NCBI GenBank assembly: GCA_037200885.1
Contig: JBBCIN010000002.1
Location: forward strand, 310,001 to 374,000
Direction of reading: 5' to 3'
Length of the DNA: 64,000 nucleotides
DNA from: PMG-095 sp037200885
GTDB taxonomy: Bacteria > Myxococcota_A > Polyangia > Polyangiales > Polyangiaceae
Under the pieces are notes generated by a model. That model was not told the DNA's origin and searched no databases. It saw only the letters and a program-made list of their open reading frames with translations. Positions 1 to 9,502 of the stretch are shown piece after piece. The position numbers and the translations under genes were made by a program. Within the stretch, counting starts at the first letter, position 1. Every line of letters begins with the position of its first letter.

Positions 1-2299
1 TCGCGCCTCGGCCGTTCCGCAAATAGTCGATGAAGATCTTTCCCTGGCGCTTGGCCTTGGACATGGTGGCGAGGTACCGCTCGGGGTCGCGCCGCGTGAG
101 CTCGTCGGCAATCGCGCGACAGAACTCCTTGACCTCGTCCCAACCCGCTTGCGGCACGATCGGTACGGTCACGTGGATCCCTTTGCCCCCCGTCGTCTTT
201 ACCCAACTCTTCAGACCGAACTCCTCGAGCAGCTGGCGGAGAGCCTTCGCCCCCGCAATCGTGGCCTTGAACTCCAGATCGGGCGCGGGATCCAAGTCGA
301 ACACCAGACGATCGGGATGCTCGGCGTCGCTCGCGAGCGCACCCCACAAGTGCACTTCGAGCGCGCCCATTTGCACCAGCGCCGGCAAACCACGCGCATC
401 GGCGATCGCCGCATACTCCGTGCTCCCGTCGGAGGCTGGCACTTGCACGCGAACCAAGCCCTCGGGCAAAGACTTTCCGGGATGCTTTTGGAAGAAGCAC
501 TGCTTCTGGCGGCCCTCGGGGCAGCGCAGCAGGGTCAGGGGGCGATTGATCACATGCGGCAGCATCACCTCGCTGACGAGCTCGTAATAGTCGCACAGTT
601 CGCGCTTGGTCAGCCCGAGCTCGGGATACAGCACCTTGTCGGGATGAGTGAGTGCTGTCTTCGAGGCCGCGGGTGGTACGGACTTCTTGGAGGCCGCGCG
701 CGGCGCGGCCTTCTTGCGTGGAGTGCGTGCGGCCACGGCGCGCGGTTGCTCCAAAACGACATCGCGCGGGGGCTTGTCCTCGCGCAGGCCCTTGAACGTC
801 GGATGGCGAAGCAGACCATCGTGCGTGATCGCGGTATACGCCACCTCCGCGACCAGTCGCGGCTCGACCCAATGCACGCCGCGGACCTCGGCGCCGCGGG
901 GAGCATTCTTCAGGCTCGGCTTTTCGATCTCGAGCGGCGCGAGCCGGACATGCAAATCCTTCAGCGAGCGCTCGGTAAAGCCAGTACCAACCCGCCCGGA
1001 GTAAACCACCTGATCGTCGCGCCGCACTCCAAGCAGCAGCGCGCCAAGATACGAACGCCCGCCCGCCGGCTCGCTAAAGCCGACGATGACGAACTCTTGT
1101 CGAGCCAGACTCTTGCTCTTTTGCCAATCCTTACCGCGCCCCGAGCGATACGGAGAATCCGCACGTTTGGAGACCACACCTTCCAACCCCAGCTTCGCGG
1201 CCTCGGCAAAGAAGTTTGCTCCGTTACCTCGGGTGTGATCGCTGTAACGAATCGTGGTCTGTGACTTTGGCACTCGATCGAGCAGCTCTTTCAGCTTGGC
1301 CTTCCGCTCGATCAAGGGCAGCGCTCGCAAATCCGTTCCGTCGAGATAAAGCAGATCAAAGACATAGTAGGCGAGCGGCGCCGCGCTTTTGCCACTGAAC
1401 GAATTTTGGAGCAGCTGAAAATCACTGAGCCCGTGCTCATCGAGCGCCACGAACTCACCATCGAAGATCGCGCTTTTTATTTTCAATTTGCCGAGCGCGG
1501 CTTCCAGACCAGGCATGCGCGCGGTCCAGTCCTCTCCGCCGCGTGTGAGCAGGTTGACCTGACCGGCATCGACACGAGCAATCACTCGGTAGCCGTCGAA
1601 CTTCACTTCGTGAATGAAGTCATCGCCCTCCGGCGTTGCGCTGACCAGCGTGGCCAGCTCCGGCTCGATCCGTTCCGGCAACGCGACGTGCGAATCAGCG
1701 ATTTTCGTCGCCTTCGTCGTCTTCATCGCCTTCGCGGTGGCGCCTGCAGCGATGCCCTTCAGGTCGCGACCCGTCAGCGCGCTTCTGGCTTTCTTCTCGA
1801 GCAAGGTGGTTTCCCCCGGTTTGGCGGCGTCATCCTTGGCCTTGAACAATAGCCAAGTGTTTTGCTTTTGTCCCGCGCGTTGAGTCTTCACCAAATGCCA
1901 GCCGCCAGTCAGCTTTTCTCCGTGGAGCTGAAAAGAGAGATGCCCCTTTTCATACGCCTGTTTGGCGTCCCCGTCCGGCTCCCAAGTGCCGCGATCCCAC
2001 ACCATCACCGTGCCGCCCCCGTACTCGCCTTCCGGGATGGTGCCCTCGAAGCCCCCATACTCGAGCGGGTGGTCTTCCGTTTGAACGGCCAAGCGCTTCA
2101 CGCTCGGGTCGAGCGTCGGACCCTTGGGTACGGCCCAGCTGAGCAGAACGCCATCCAGCTCCAAACGGAAGTCGTAGTGCAAGTGGCTCGCGTCGTGCTT
2201 TTGGATCACGTAACTGTGTCCCGCTTTGCCGCGTGCCTTGCCTGAAGGTTCCTTGGTCTTCGCAAAGTCTCTCTTCCGGCGATACGTCGCGAGGCTCAT
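1..2299 (-). CDS. ligD: ATP-dependent DNA ligase D, C-terminus beyond window
   Basis: Multifunctional ligase that with Ku carries out bacterial non-homologous end joining. The frame is open from an ATG at 2299 to the left edge (about 766 codons). Domains in order: a 3'-phosphoesterase domain (about residues 1-160, motifs HDASHLHYDFRLE and EGEYGGGT), an ATP ligase domain (about 215-510, nucleotidyl lysine in EVKFDGYR), and a primase-polymerase domain (from about 555, acidic motif FDLDPAPD near 668 and KTTGGKGIHV near 700). The end of the polymerase domain is outside the window. This PE-Lig-Pol order is one of the known LigD layouts. It lies 34 bp downstream of ku on the same strand, so the two are probably one operon. 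The long plus-strand frames over this gene are antisense shadows. Confidence 0.95.
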   Translation of the reverse strand, partial: MSLATYRRKRDFAKTKEPSGKARGKAGHSYVIQKHDASHLHYDFRLELDGVLLSWAVPKGPTLDPSVKRLAVQTEDHPLEYGGFEGTIPEGEYGGGTVMVWDRGTWEPDGDAKQAYEKGHLSFQLHGEKLTGGWHLVKTQRAGQKQNTWLLFKAKDDAAKPGETTLLEKKARSALTGRDLKGIAAGATAKAMKTTKATKIADSHVALPERIEPELATLVSATPEGDDFIHEVKFDGYRVIARVDAGQVNLLTRGGEDWTARMPGLEAALGKLKIKSAIFDGEFVALDEHGLSDFQLLQNSFSGKSAAPLAYYVFDLLYLDGTDLRALPLIERKAKLKELLDRVPKSQTTIRYSDHTRGNGANFFAEAAKLGLEGVVSKRADSPYRSGRGKDWQKSKSLARQEFVIVGFSEPAGGRSYLGALLLGVRRDDQVVYSGRVGTGFTERSLKDLHVRLAPLEIEKPSLKNAPRGAEVRGVHWVEPRLVAEVAYTAITHDGLLRHPTFKGLREDKPPRDVVLEQPRAVAARTPRKKAAPRAASKKSVPPAASKTALTHPDKVLYPELGLTKRELCDYYELVSEVMLPHVINRPLTLLRCPEGRQKQCFFQKHPGKSLPEGLVRVQVPASDGSTEYAAIADARGLPALVQMGALEVHLWGALASDAEHPDRLVFDLDPAPDLEFKATIAGAKALRQLLEEFGLKSWVKTTGGKGIHVTVPIVPQAGWDEVKEFCRAIADELTRRDPERYLATMSKAKRQGKIFIDYLRNGRGA

Positions 2300-2333
2300 T
2301 TTCCAGGGACTCCGATGGCTGATTTAGCCAAGT

Positions 2334-3260
2334 TCAAGCAGATTTACGATGATGCGCGGCGACGTGCTCGACCCGACGTTTGCCTGCCGGGCGCTTGCGT
2401 GGCGAGCGCTTTACAGCGCTGGTGTGGGCTCGCTTGGCGGGCGCTGCCGGCATTCGATGATGTCCAGATCCCACGCTCTGAGCCAGGAGCGCCACCAGAT
2501 CCACGACCTTGGCGGACTTCGGGGCGCGCGGGGTCTTGGCGTGCTCTTTGGAAACGGCGTTCACGTCACCCGCCTTGGCGCGCGCGTGGATCAGCGCCAG
2601 AAGGTCTTTGCGGTAGTCATCTCGATAGCGCTCCGGTTGCCACTTGTCGACCATCCCGGAGACCAATTTCTCTGCCATATCCAGCTCTTTACTGGTGATG
2701 CCGAGCTTCTTCAGGTTTTCTTCCGGCAACTCGAGATCGCTAGTCCCCCGCAGCTCGTCGGCGAAACGGAGCACTAGCAGCGAGATTGCTTTGCCGTGCG
2801 GGATCACCGCGCACAAGTGCTGACGGGTGCGGAGCACGAGTTTCGCGATCCCGGCCTTACCGGTACGCTTCAGGACCTCGCGCAGTAAGGCATACGGTTT
2901 TTTGCCGTACTTGTCTGGCACCACGACATAGGGTTTGTCGATGTAGTGCGGATCGATCTCCGACATGTCCACAAAATCCAGGATGTCGATTTGGTGGGTC
3001 GACCTGGGGTTGGCTTCGGCGAAATCGTGGTCGGTCAGCACCACGTACTTCCCCGGCCCCGACTCGTAGCCCTTCACCGTGTCTTCCCATTTCACTTCTT
3101 TGCCGGTCTTTTTGTTGATTCGCTCGTAACCCACCGGCGAAAAATCCCGTTTGTCGAGCAGCGTGAGCGACAGTTCGTCCGTCTCCTCCGCGGCGTGCAG
3201 GGACACCGGGATCTGAACCAAACCGAAGCCCAAACTCCCGGTCCAAATCGCTCTTGGCAT
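2334..3260 (-). CDS. ku: Ku homodimer protein, non-homologous end joining
   Basis: Bacterial Ku binds DNA double-strand ends and recruits LigD. The 308-residue product begins MPRAIWTGSLGFGLVQIPV, matching the usual Ku N-terminus, so I chose ATG 3260. The same frame extends to 3365, but those extra 35 residues do not resemble Ku. The Ku core (about residues 1-230) is followed by a Lys/Arg/His-rich tail (about 270-308), as in many bacterial Ku proteins, where the tail contacts DNA. It is followed at once by ligD. It is divergent from the molybdoenzyme operon, with about 225 bp between them. Confidence 0.95.
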   Translation of the reverse strand: MPRAIWTGSLGFGLVQIPVSLHAAEETDELSLTLLDKRDFSPVGYERINKKTGKEVKWEDTVKGYESGPGKYVVLTDHDFAEANPRSTHQIDILDFVDMSEIDPHYIDKPYVVVPDKYGKKPYALLREVLKRTGKAGIAKLVLRTRQHLCAVIPHGKAISLLVLRFADELRGTSDLELPEENLKKLGITSKELDMAEKLVSGMVDKWQPERYRDDYRKDLLALIHARAKAGDVNAVSKEHAKTPRAPKSAKVVDLVALLAQSVGSGHHRMPAAPAKRAHTSAVKRSPRKRPAGKRRVEHVAAHHRKSA

Positions 3261-3486
3261 GCCCGCACGTGGTGCATCGCGCGTGCCAACCGGGCGCGGC
3301 GTCATGGGCCGTGGCTGCGGCTGAAGCGGAGCCCCAATCGTGTCTACTTTGCACGCGCGGGGCATTTGGGCTGACGCACTCTCGCCTCGGAATCACCCGT
3401 GTTGGCCAGACGTCGCGCCTCGACGCCGCCATTTCGTTGCGGGTACGAGGTTTGCTTTTCAGCTGCCGTCCCCGCGCCGAGCCCCC

Positions 3487-4533
3487 ATGCCCGATCACCG
3501 TCCGTCGCTCGCCCCCTCGCTGCTGGAATTCGGAATCGCCAGCGGTGACGATCAGCCGCTGGTGATCGCCTTCGCCGACGGCTTGCGACTGCGAGAGTCG
3601 CCGGTTTTGGAGCAAATTCGCGCGGAATTGCGCGGCCTCGGCGCAGGCTTACTGGTCCTGACCGAAGCCCGAAGCTTCTCGTTTCGGCCCGACGATGAGC
3701 TCGACCTGAATGGTCGCAGCGACAACCGTGGGCCCGAGGCCCGCAGCGGCCTCCGCCGCGCTTGCGGCTTGCCGGCCGTCCCCACCCGCGCAGATGAAAT
3801 GTCACTGGTGGTGCTCAACGGCGGTGGCTCGATTGTCGGTCAACAGACGGTCATTGCCGAGGACGGTCTGTCCGCGCTCGCCCTCGGGCTCCGGGCCGCG
3901 GGTCGAGAGGCCATCGCGCCCCGGAACGCCTGGGCGCTCTCCCGCCGAGAGCTCGTGCTAGCGAGTCTCGTGGGGGCCTTCGCATTGCTCGCCGCGCAGG
4001 GCTGCCACGAGCCCGCGCCAACGCCCGTGGCTCCCGCGACGCCCGCGCCCAAGCTAGTTCAGGCGCGAAAAATCTCCCTGAACGTCAACGGCCAGGTTCG
4101 CCGGCTCGAGGTCGAGCCGCGCGTCTCCTTGCTCGACGCGCTGCGCGAACGGCTAGGCCTCACGGGGAGCAAAAAAGGCTGCGATCACGGCCAATGCGGC
4201 GCCTGTACGGTGCTCGTCGCCGGCCGGCGCGTGAACGCCTGTCTAACCCTAGCCGTGATGGTTGGCGACGCGCCGATCACGACCATCGAAGGCTTGGCCA
4301 ATGGGGATCGCTTGCATCCGATGCAGGCGGCCTTCGTGGCCGAAGATGCGCTGCAGTGCGGCTACTGCACGCCCGGACAAATCATGAGCGCCCTGGGCCT
4401 GGTGCGCGAGAATCGCGCCCACACCGACGCGGAGGTGCGCGAGCACATGAGCGGCAATATCTGTCGCTGCGGCGCGTACACCAACATCGTGGCCGCCATT
4501 CAGAAGGCCCGCGCCGAAAGCGCCGCCGGGTGA
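3487..4533 (+). CDS. paoA: Aldehyde oxidoreductase 2Fe-2S subunit (PaoA/YagT-like) with N-terminal extra domain
   Basis: Iron-sulfur subunit of a xanthine-oxidase-family enzyme; it passes electrons from the Mo centre to FAD. With ATG 3487 it has 348 residues. The C-terminal 160 carry both clusters: plant-type 2Fe-2S cysteines at 232, 237, 240 and 252 (GCDHGQCGAC), and the second cluster at 291, 294, 326 and 328 (CGYCTPGQ, CRCGAY). Residues 152-173 look like a Tat signal (RR at 153-154, a hydrophobic run, then AAQGC), as at the very N-terminus of E. coli PaoA. Here about 150 residues precede it, which look like a degenerate thioredoxin/peroxiredoxin-type domain (my reading, uncertain). An internal start at the ATG near 3799 would leave a more normal signal. 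First gene of a tight operon. Confidence 0.88.
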   Translation: MPDHRPSLAPSLLEFGIASGDDQPLVIAFADGLRLRESPVLEQIRAELRGLGAGLLVLTEARSFSFRPDDELDLNGRSDNRGPEARSGLRRACGLPAVPTRADEMSLVVLNGGGSIVGQQTVIAEDGLSALALGLRAAGREAIAPRNAWALSRRELVLASLVGAFALLAAQGCHEPAPTPVAPATPAPKLVQARKISLNVNGQVRRLEVEPRVSLLDALRERLGLTGSKKGCDHGQCGACTVLVAGRRVNACLTLAVMVGDAPITTIEGLANGDRLHPMQAAFVAEDALQCGYCTPGQIMSALGLVRENRAHTDAEVREHMSGNICRCGAYTNIVAAIQKARAESAAG

Positions 4534-4548
4534 GCCAGGGCGCATGAC

Positions 4549-5532
4549 ATGAAGGACTTCGACTATGCCAAGCCTGGCGCGGATGCGGACGCGATTCACG
4601 CCGGACAAGCCGCGGGCGCGCGCTTCATCGCGGGCGGCACGCTGCTCGTCGATCTGCTCAGGCTCGATGTCGAACAGCCGGACTTGGTCGTCGACCTGAA
4701 CGGGTTAGCGCATACCGCGCTGGAAGTCGGCAGCGATGGCTTGCGCATTGGTGCGCTCGTGCGAAATAGCGATTTGGCCGAGCACCCGACAGTGATTGCG
4801 TCCTTTCCGATGCTCTCTGAGGCGCTGCTCTCCGGTGCTTCGCCCCAGATTCGAAACATGGCCACTGTGGGCGGTAATTTGCTCCAGCGCACGCGCTGTT
4901 CGTACTTTCGTGACGTCGCGGTTGAGGCTTGTAACAAGCGCAAACCCGGCTCTGGCTGCGCTGCCCTCGGCGGCTATTCGCGCATGCATGCGCTGCTCGG
5001 CGTGAGCGATCAGTGTATCGCCGCCCATCCCTCGGATATGTGCGTGGCGCTGCTGGCGCTCGATGCAATCGTGCACACCCGCGGTTCGCGTGGCGAGCGG
5101 GCAATCCCCCTCGCCGATTTCCATACGCTTCCGGGGAGCCACCCCGAAATCGAAAGCGCGCTCGAACCGGGAGAGCTCGTGACTCACATTTCGGTGGCAA
5201 ACAGTGAGCTTGCCAAGCATTCGGCATACGTGAAGGCGCGCGACCGCGCATCTTACGCCTTTGCGCTCGCCTCCGCGGCCGCCGGCTTGGAGCTCGAGGG
5301 CAATCTGGTCCGCAAAGCGCGCGTCGCGCTGGGCGGCGTCGCCAGCAAACCGTGGCGCTGTTCGGAGGTCGAGCAGGCACTGGTTGGCAAGCCCGCCACG
5401 CCAGAATCGTTCAACGCGGCGGCCGCGTTGGCCATGCGCGAAGCCAAGACGAGCGCCGACAATCAGTTCAAGGTCGAGCTCGCGCGGCGAGTGATCGTTC
5501 GCGCGCTCAGCACAGCCCGAGAGCGAACATGA
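4549..5532 (+). CDS. paoB: Aldehyde oxidoreductase FAD-binding subunit (PaoB/YagS-like)
   Basis: Medium subunit of the Mo-hydroxylase, 327 residues, of the FAD_binding_5 / CO-dehydrogenase flavoprotein C-terminal type. The flavin-binding stretch AGGTLLVDLLRLD (about 28-40) and the ATVGGNLLQRTRC stretch (about 105-117) are present. Four cysteines at 117, 128, 137 and 156 sit in an insertion (ACNKRKPGSGC) that closely follows the extra 4Fe-4S loop of E. coli PaoB, so this subunit probably also carries a 4Fe-4S cluster. The gene begins 15 bp after paoA, and its TGA overlaps the paoC ATG (ATGA at 5529). Confidence 0.93.
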   Translation: MKDFDYAKPGADADAIHAGQAAGARFIAGGTLLVDLLRLDVEQPDLVVDLNGLAHTALEVGSDGLRIGALVRNSDLAEHPTVIASFPMLSEALLSGASPQIRNMATVGGNLLQRTRCSYFRDVAVEACNKRKPGSGCAALGGYSRMHALLGVSDQCIAAHPSDMCVALLALDAIVHTRGSRGERAIPLADFHTLPGSHPEIESALEPGELVTHISVANSELAKHSAYVKARDRASYAFALASAAAGLELEGNLVRKARVALGGVASKPWRCSEVEQALVGKPATPESFNAAAALAMREAKTSADNQFKVELARRVIVRALSTARERT

Positions 5533-7739
5533 AAGACGTCAACGTGGGACGCGCCATCGAGCGCGTGGACGGTCCGCTGAAGGTCACTGGCAAGGCGCAA
5601 TATGCCGCCGAAATCCCCGTGGCCAATCTGACGCACGCGCTGATCGTGACTAGCGCGGTCGGCCGCGGCCAGCTCATCGGTGTCGACATCGGCCGCGCTG
5701 AAAAGGTGCCGGGGGTGCTGCGCGTGATCACCGCCGAGACCGCGCCCAGGCTGCCCGGCGCCAAGGCCAAGAGCGATGCCAATGATCGATTGCTCCAGCT
5801 GCTGCAAGAAGACGAAATCCATTATGCCGATCAACCGATTGCGCTAGTCGTCGCCAGTACGCTCGAGAGCGCGCAAGAAGCGGCGGCTTTGGTCAGCGCC
5901 CGCTACGCGTCGACGGCGCCCAGCGTCGTTCTCTCGACCACGTCACCAGATTCGTATGCGCCGCAGAAGGCGGGTCCTGCTGGCCCCGCGGATTCGAAAC
6001 GCGGAGACTTCGCCGCGGCTTTGGACGGCGCGGCCGCGCGCATCGACCAGACCTACACGACGCCCGTGCAGAACCACAATCCGATGGAGCCACATGCGCT
6101 CACGGTGGTCTGGCAAGGGCAGGATCATGTGACCCTGTACGATACCTCACAAGGAATTTTCGGCGTCAAAAAGAAGATCGCCGCCCTGTTCGGCATCCCG
6201 GCCGAGAATGTGCGGGTGATCTCGCGCTACGTCGGCGGTGGTTTTGGCTGCAAGGGTTCGCCTTGGTCCCATGTCGGGCTCGCGGCATTGGCGGCGCGCG
6301 TGGTCAAGCGCCCGGTCAAGCTAGCCCTCACGCGCCAGCAGATGTTCTCGCTCGTCGGGCATCGTCCGCCCACCATCCAGCACTTGGTCTTGGCCGCCGA
6401 TCGCACGGGCAAGCTGACCGCGATTCAGCACGAATCATGGTCCGAAACGTCGCGCTTCGACGAATTCGTCGAACCCGCCGCCGTGCAGACACGCATGCTC
6501 TATGCCTGCCCCAACGTGACGACCTCGCATCGCTTGGTACGGCTCGACGTGCCGACACCGACGTTCATGCGCGCGCCCGGTGAATCGACGGGAACATTCG
6601 CCTTGGAGTCTGCGATGGATGAGCTGGCGGCTCTACTGAAGCTCGATCCGATAGAGCTTCGCTTACGCAACTACGCCGAGCGCGACGAAGGCGAAGACAA
6701 GCCTTGGTCCAGTAAGTCGCTGCGTGAGTGCTACCAGCGAGGAGCGGCCCAGTTCGGTTGGAGCAAACGCCGCGCCGAACCGCGCAGCCAGCGCGACGGA
6801 CACTATTTGGTGGGCTACGGTATGGCGAGTGCCACCTACCCCGCCCGGCAGAGTGGCTCATCGGCGATCGCGCGGCTGCGCCGGGACGGCAGCGTGCTCG
6901 TGCAAGCAGGCTCGCAGGACATCGGCACTGGCACGTACACGATCATGGCGCAGATCGCGGCGGACGCACTCGGACTGCCGCTCGAGCGAGTGAGCTTCGA
7001 GCTCGGTGACACGGCCCTGCCCGAAACGCCCGTTTCAGGCGGCTCCCAGACAGCATCCAGCACCGGCTCTGCGGTGAAGCTTGCGGCCCTCGCCTTGCGC
7101 GACAAGCTGCTCGCGGTAGCCATCGCCGATCCCAAGTCGCCCCTGCATGGCCTTCAGACAACGGGCCTGAGCTCGCTCGGCGGGGAGCTATCGAGCGGCG
7201 ACGGCGCCAAGAAGGATTCCTTCGTCGCGCTCGTCGAACGCTCCGGACAGCCCGAAATCAGCGCCCAGGCCTCGACCAAGGAGAAAGAGGAACGAAAGAA
7301 GTTCTCGCTCCACTCCTTCGGAGCGCAATTCGTCGAGGTCCGAGTCGATGAAGACACGGGTGAGGTACGCGTCGCCCGGGCGTTGGGCGCGTTCGCCGCC
7401 GGCAAGATCCTGAATCCAAAAACCGCGCGCAGCCAATTTTTGGGCGGCATGGTCTGGGGGATCGGCTTTGCGCTGCAAGAGCACACCGTGCGTGATCCAC
7501 GCACGGGGCGAGTGGCGACCCGTGATCTTGCTGATTACCACGTTCCCGTCCATGCCGATGTTCCGGCGCTGGAAGTGATTTCGATTCCGGAAGATGACCC
7601 GCACGTGAACGAAATTGGAGCCAAAGGCATCGGCGAAATTGGCATCACGGGTATCACGGCCGCGATCGCCAACGCAGTATTCAACGCCACCGGCAAACGC
7701 GTTCGGGATTTGCCCATCACTCTTGACAAGCTGATCTGA
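5529..7739 (+). CDS. paoC: Aldehyde oxidoreductase molybdenum-binding subunit (PaoC/YagR-like)
   Basis: Large catalytic subunit (736 residues) that binds the molybdopterin cofactor and oxidises aldehydes. The start is ATG 5529, overlapping the paoB stop; the frame is open upstream but that part is antisense-like. Seen: the N-terminal RVDGPLKVTGKAQYAAE motif, glycine-rich cofactor loops (RYVGGGFGCKG, FMRAPGES, SQDIGTGTYT), and the C-terminal KGIGEIGITGI segment, which contains the catalytic Glu of the family. A nearby MocA-type cytidylyltransferase suggests a molybdopterin cytosine dinucleotide (MCD) cofactor, as in E. coli PaoABC. Location, periplasmic or cytoplasmic, depends on whether PaoA is exported by Tat. 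Confidence 0.93.
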   Translation: MKDVNVGRAIERVDGPLKVTGKAQYAAEIPVANLTHALIVTSAVGRGQLIGVDIGRAEKVPGVLRVITAETAPRLPGAKAKSDANDRLLQLLQEDEIHYADQPIALVVASTLESAQEAAALVSARYASTAPSVVLSTTSPDSYAPQKAGPAGPADSKRGDFAAALDGAAARIDQTYTTPVQNHNPMEPHALTVVWQGQDHVTLYDTSQGIFGVKKKIAALFGIPAENVRVISRYVGGGFGCKGSPWSHVGLAALAARVVKRPVKLALTRQQMFSLVGHRPPTIQHLVLAADRTGKLTAIQHESWSETSRFDEFVEPAAVQTRMLYACPNVTTSHRLVRLDVPTPTFMRAPGESTGTFALESAMDELAALLKLDPIELRLRNYAERDEGEDKPWSSKSLRECYQRGAAQFGWSKRRAEPRSQRDGHYLVGYGMASATYPARQSGSSAIARLRRDGSVLVQAGSQDIGTGTYTIMAQIAADALGLPLERVSFELGDTALPETPVSGGSQTASSTGSAVKLAALALRDKLLAVAIADPKSPLHGLQTTGLSSLGGELSSGDGAKKDSFVALVERSGQPEISAQASTKEKEERKKFSLHSFGAQFVEVRVDEDTGEVRVARALGAFAAGKILNPKTARSQFLGGMVWGIGFALQEHTVRDPRTGRVATRDLADYHVPVHADVPALEVISIPEDDPHVNEIGAKGIGEIGITGITAAIANAVFNATGKRVRDLPITLDKLI

Positions 7740-7754
7740 ACAAAGGCAATCGGC

Positions 7755-8927
7755 ATGGGCGAGCTCTCACAGATTTGTTGCGCGGCACGCGAAAGCGAAG
7801 CGCGGCAGGAACCGCTTTGGCTGGCGACGGTAGTGCGGGTGCAAGGCTCGGCCTATCGGCATCCAGGTGCCCGCATGTTGTTTTCGAGCGGTCGGGTGCT
7901 GGCCGGCTCGGTCAGTGGCGGGTGCCTGGAAGCAGGCATCGTGCGCCAGGGCCCCTGGCTCGCGCGCGAACGAGCGACCTGCGTTCGCTTCGACGGCAGT
8001 CGTGAGGAAGACGACGATGAGTCGCCGCGCGGCGCTGGCTGCGACGGGGTCGTGGATATTTTACTCGAACGTGCGAGCTTCGAAGCGCCTTCCACTGCGT
8101 TGGCGGTAATCGAGGATTGCCTGGGCAGCGAACGGCGCGCCGTCTTGGCCACTGTGTTCGAATCGCGCGATGCACTCGCCCCGGTGGGCGCGCGCCTGAC
8201 GCTGGACGAAGCCGGAAAATTCAGCACATACGCGTTGAGCGGCCCCACCTGGGCCATATTGGCACGAGCGGCCGAGCAGGCGTTCACTGAAGGGCGGGCA
8301 GAAGCTCGGACCGTTTCCTCTGACGGCTGCGTAGCGCTGCTGGAGGTGATCGAGCCCCCGCCTCACTTGTTCGTCTTCGGCACGGGGCCGGATGCGTTGC
8401 CACTGGTCGACTTCGCGGGGGCGCTTGGCTTCGGTGTCACTGTCTGCGACACGAGCGCCCGCGTCGTGGTGCGCGAGCGCTTCGCCGCGCGCGCCGAGCT
8501 ACACCTCGGCAGCGTCGCCTCCGTCGCCGCCAAAGTCGCCGCACGTCGCACTGCGGTCGCGGTAGTGATGTCGCACCACTATCCGACCGACCTACAAGCC
8601 CTCGGCATGCTGCTCGATTCACCCGCGCTCTACATCGGCATGCTCGGGCCGCTGCGGCGGACCGAGCGCATGTTGGCGGAGCTGTTCCCAGATCCCGCCG
8701 CGCTCGCGCAGCGCGGTGAGTCGCGCGTCCGCGCGCCGCTTGGACTCGACCTCGGGGCCGAAACGCCGGCACAAATTGCACTCTCGGCGATCGCCGAAAT
8801 CCAAGCCGTGCTAGCCGGGGCCAGCGCGTTGCCACTCTCGGAGCACAGCGGCCGCCCGATCCACCGCCCGGTCTCCGAGCTCACCGTGCCGGCGGCACCG
8901 GTGCTGGCCAAGACGGGTACGGCATGA
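7755..8927 (+). CDS. XdhC/CoxI-family Mo-cofactor chaperone (PaoD-like)
   Basis: Maturation factor of 390 residues for Mo-hydroxylases; family members bind the cytidylated or sulfurated Mo cofactor and insert it into the large subunit. The N-terminal XdhC_CoxI domain shows GSAYRHPGARMLF (about 32-44) and SGGCLE. The C-terminal Rossmann domain starts near LFVFGTGPDALPLV (about 206-219) and includes the family's HHYPTD segment near 276. It lies 15 bp after paoC and overlaps mocA by 4 bp (ATGA at 8924). Position and size fit PaoD, but I leave the symbol open because XdhC paralogues are hard to separate by eye. Confidence 0.88.
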   Translation: MGELSQICCAARESEARQEPLWLATVVRVQGSAYRHPGARMLFSSGRVLAGSVSGGCLEAGIVRQGPWLARERATCVRFDGSREEDDDESPRGAGCDGVVDILLERASFEAPSTALAVIEDCLGSERRAVLATVFESRDALAPVGARLTLDEAGKFSTYALSGPTWAILARAAEQAFTEGRAEARTVSSDGCVALLEVIEPPPHLFVFGTGPDALPLVDFAGALGFGVTVCDTSARVVVRERFAARAELHLGSVASVAAKVAARRTAVAVVMSHHYPTDLQALGMLLDSPALYIGMLGPLRRTERMLAELFPDPAALAQRGESRVRAPLGLDLGAETPAQIALSAIAEIQAVLAGASALPLSEHSGRPIHRPVSELTVPAAPVLAKTGTA

Positions 8928-9502
8928 ACTCGCGCGTGGCATGCGCAGTGCTGGCCGCGGGTGCGTCCCGTCGCCTCGGACACCCGAAGCAACTCGCGTT
9001 GCATCGGGGTGAACCACTGGTGCACGTGGCTGCCGGATGCGTCTGTCAATCGCGCGCCACCGCGGCGGCGGTGATCGTCGGTGCGCACGCCGGCTCCGTA
9101 CGTGCCGCCCTGGGCGCATCGCCGATCGAGGTCGTGCCGAATCCGGATTGGGCACAAGGCATGGCGGCGTCGATCCGCGTCGCGGTCGCGTGGGCCGAGC
9201 AGCACGCAAGCGACGCGCTGCTGCTCGCACTGTGTGACCAGCCGCGACTGAGCGCTGCACATCTCGATCACTTGATCGCCGAGTTCGAGCGCACGGGGCT
9301 GCCCGTGGCCTCCTACTACGCCCACAAAAGCGCCGTCCCCGCGCTATTTCCGCGCTCTTTGTTCGGAGCCCTCGCGGGCCTCGACGGCGACAGCGGTGCC
9401 AGCCGCCTGCTGAACGACGGCCGTCCGCTGAGCCGGCTGTCTTGGGCAGACGGCGAGTTCGACGTCGATACCGCCGAAGCGGAACGAGAGCTCAGCCAAT
9501 GA
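8924..9502 (+). CDS. mocA: Molybdenum cofactor cytidylyltransferase (MocA-like)
   Basis: Nucleotidyltransferase of 192 residues that would convert Mo-molybdopterin to the CMP-linked cofactor (MCD) for the PaoABC-type enzyme. Seen: the N-terminal signature LAAGASRRLGHPKQL (about 9-23) and the metal-binding CDQPRLS segment (about 105-111), both typical of MocA/MobA-family transferases. The cytidylyl rather than guanylyl choice is inferred from the operon, because xanthine-oxidase-family aldehyde oxidoreductases of this subtype use MCD. It overlaps both neighbours by 4 bp, so translation is probably coupled. Confidence 0.88.
   Translation: MNSRVACAVLAAGASRRLGHPKQLALHRGEPLVHVAAGCVCQSRATAAAVIVGAHAGSVRAALGASPIEVVPNPDWAQGMAASIRVAVAWAEQHASDALLLALCDQPRLSAAHLDHLIAEFERTGLPVASYYAHKSAVPALFPRSLFGALAGLDGDSGASRLLNDGRPLSRLSWADGEFDVDTAEAERELSQ

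Noticed and set aside
149..1264. Long plus-strand frame of 371 codons
   Set aside because: Antisense to ligD, whose motifs are clear on the minus strand; the frame extends only because GC-rich codons avoid stops.
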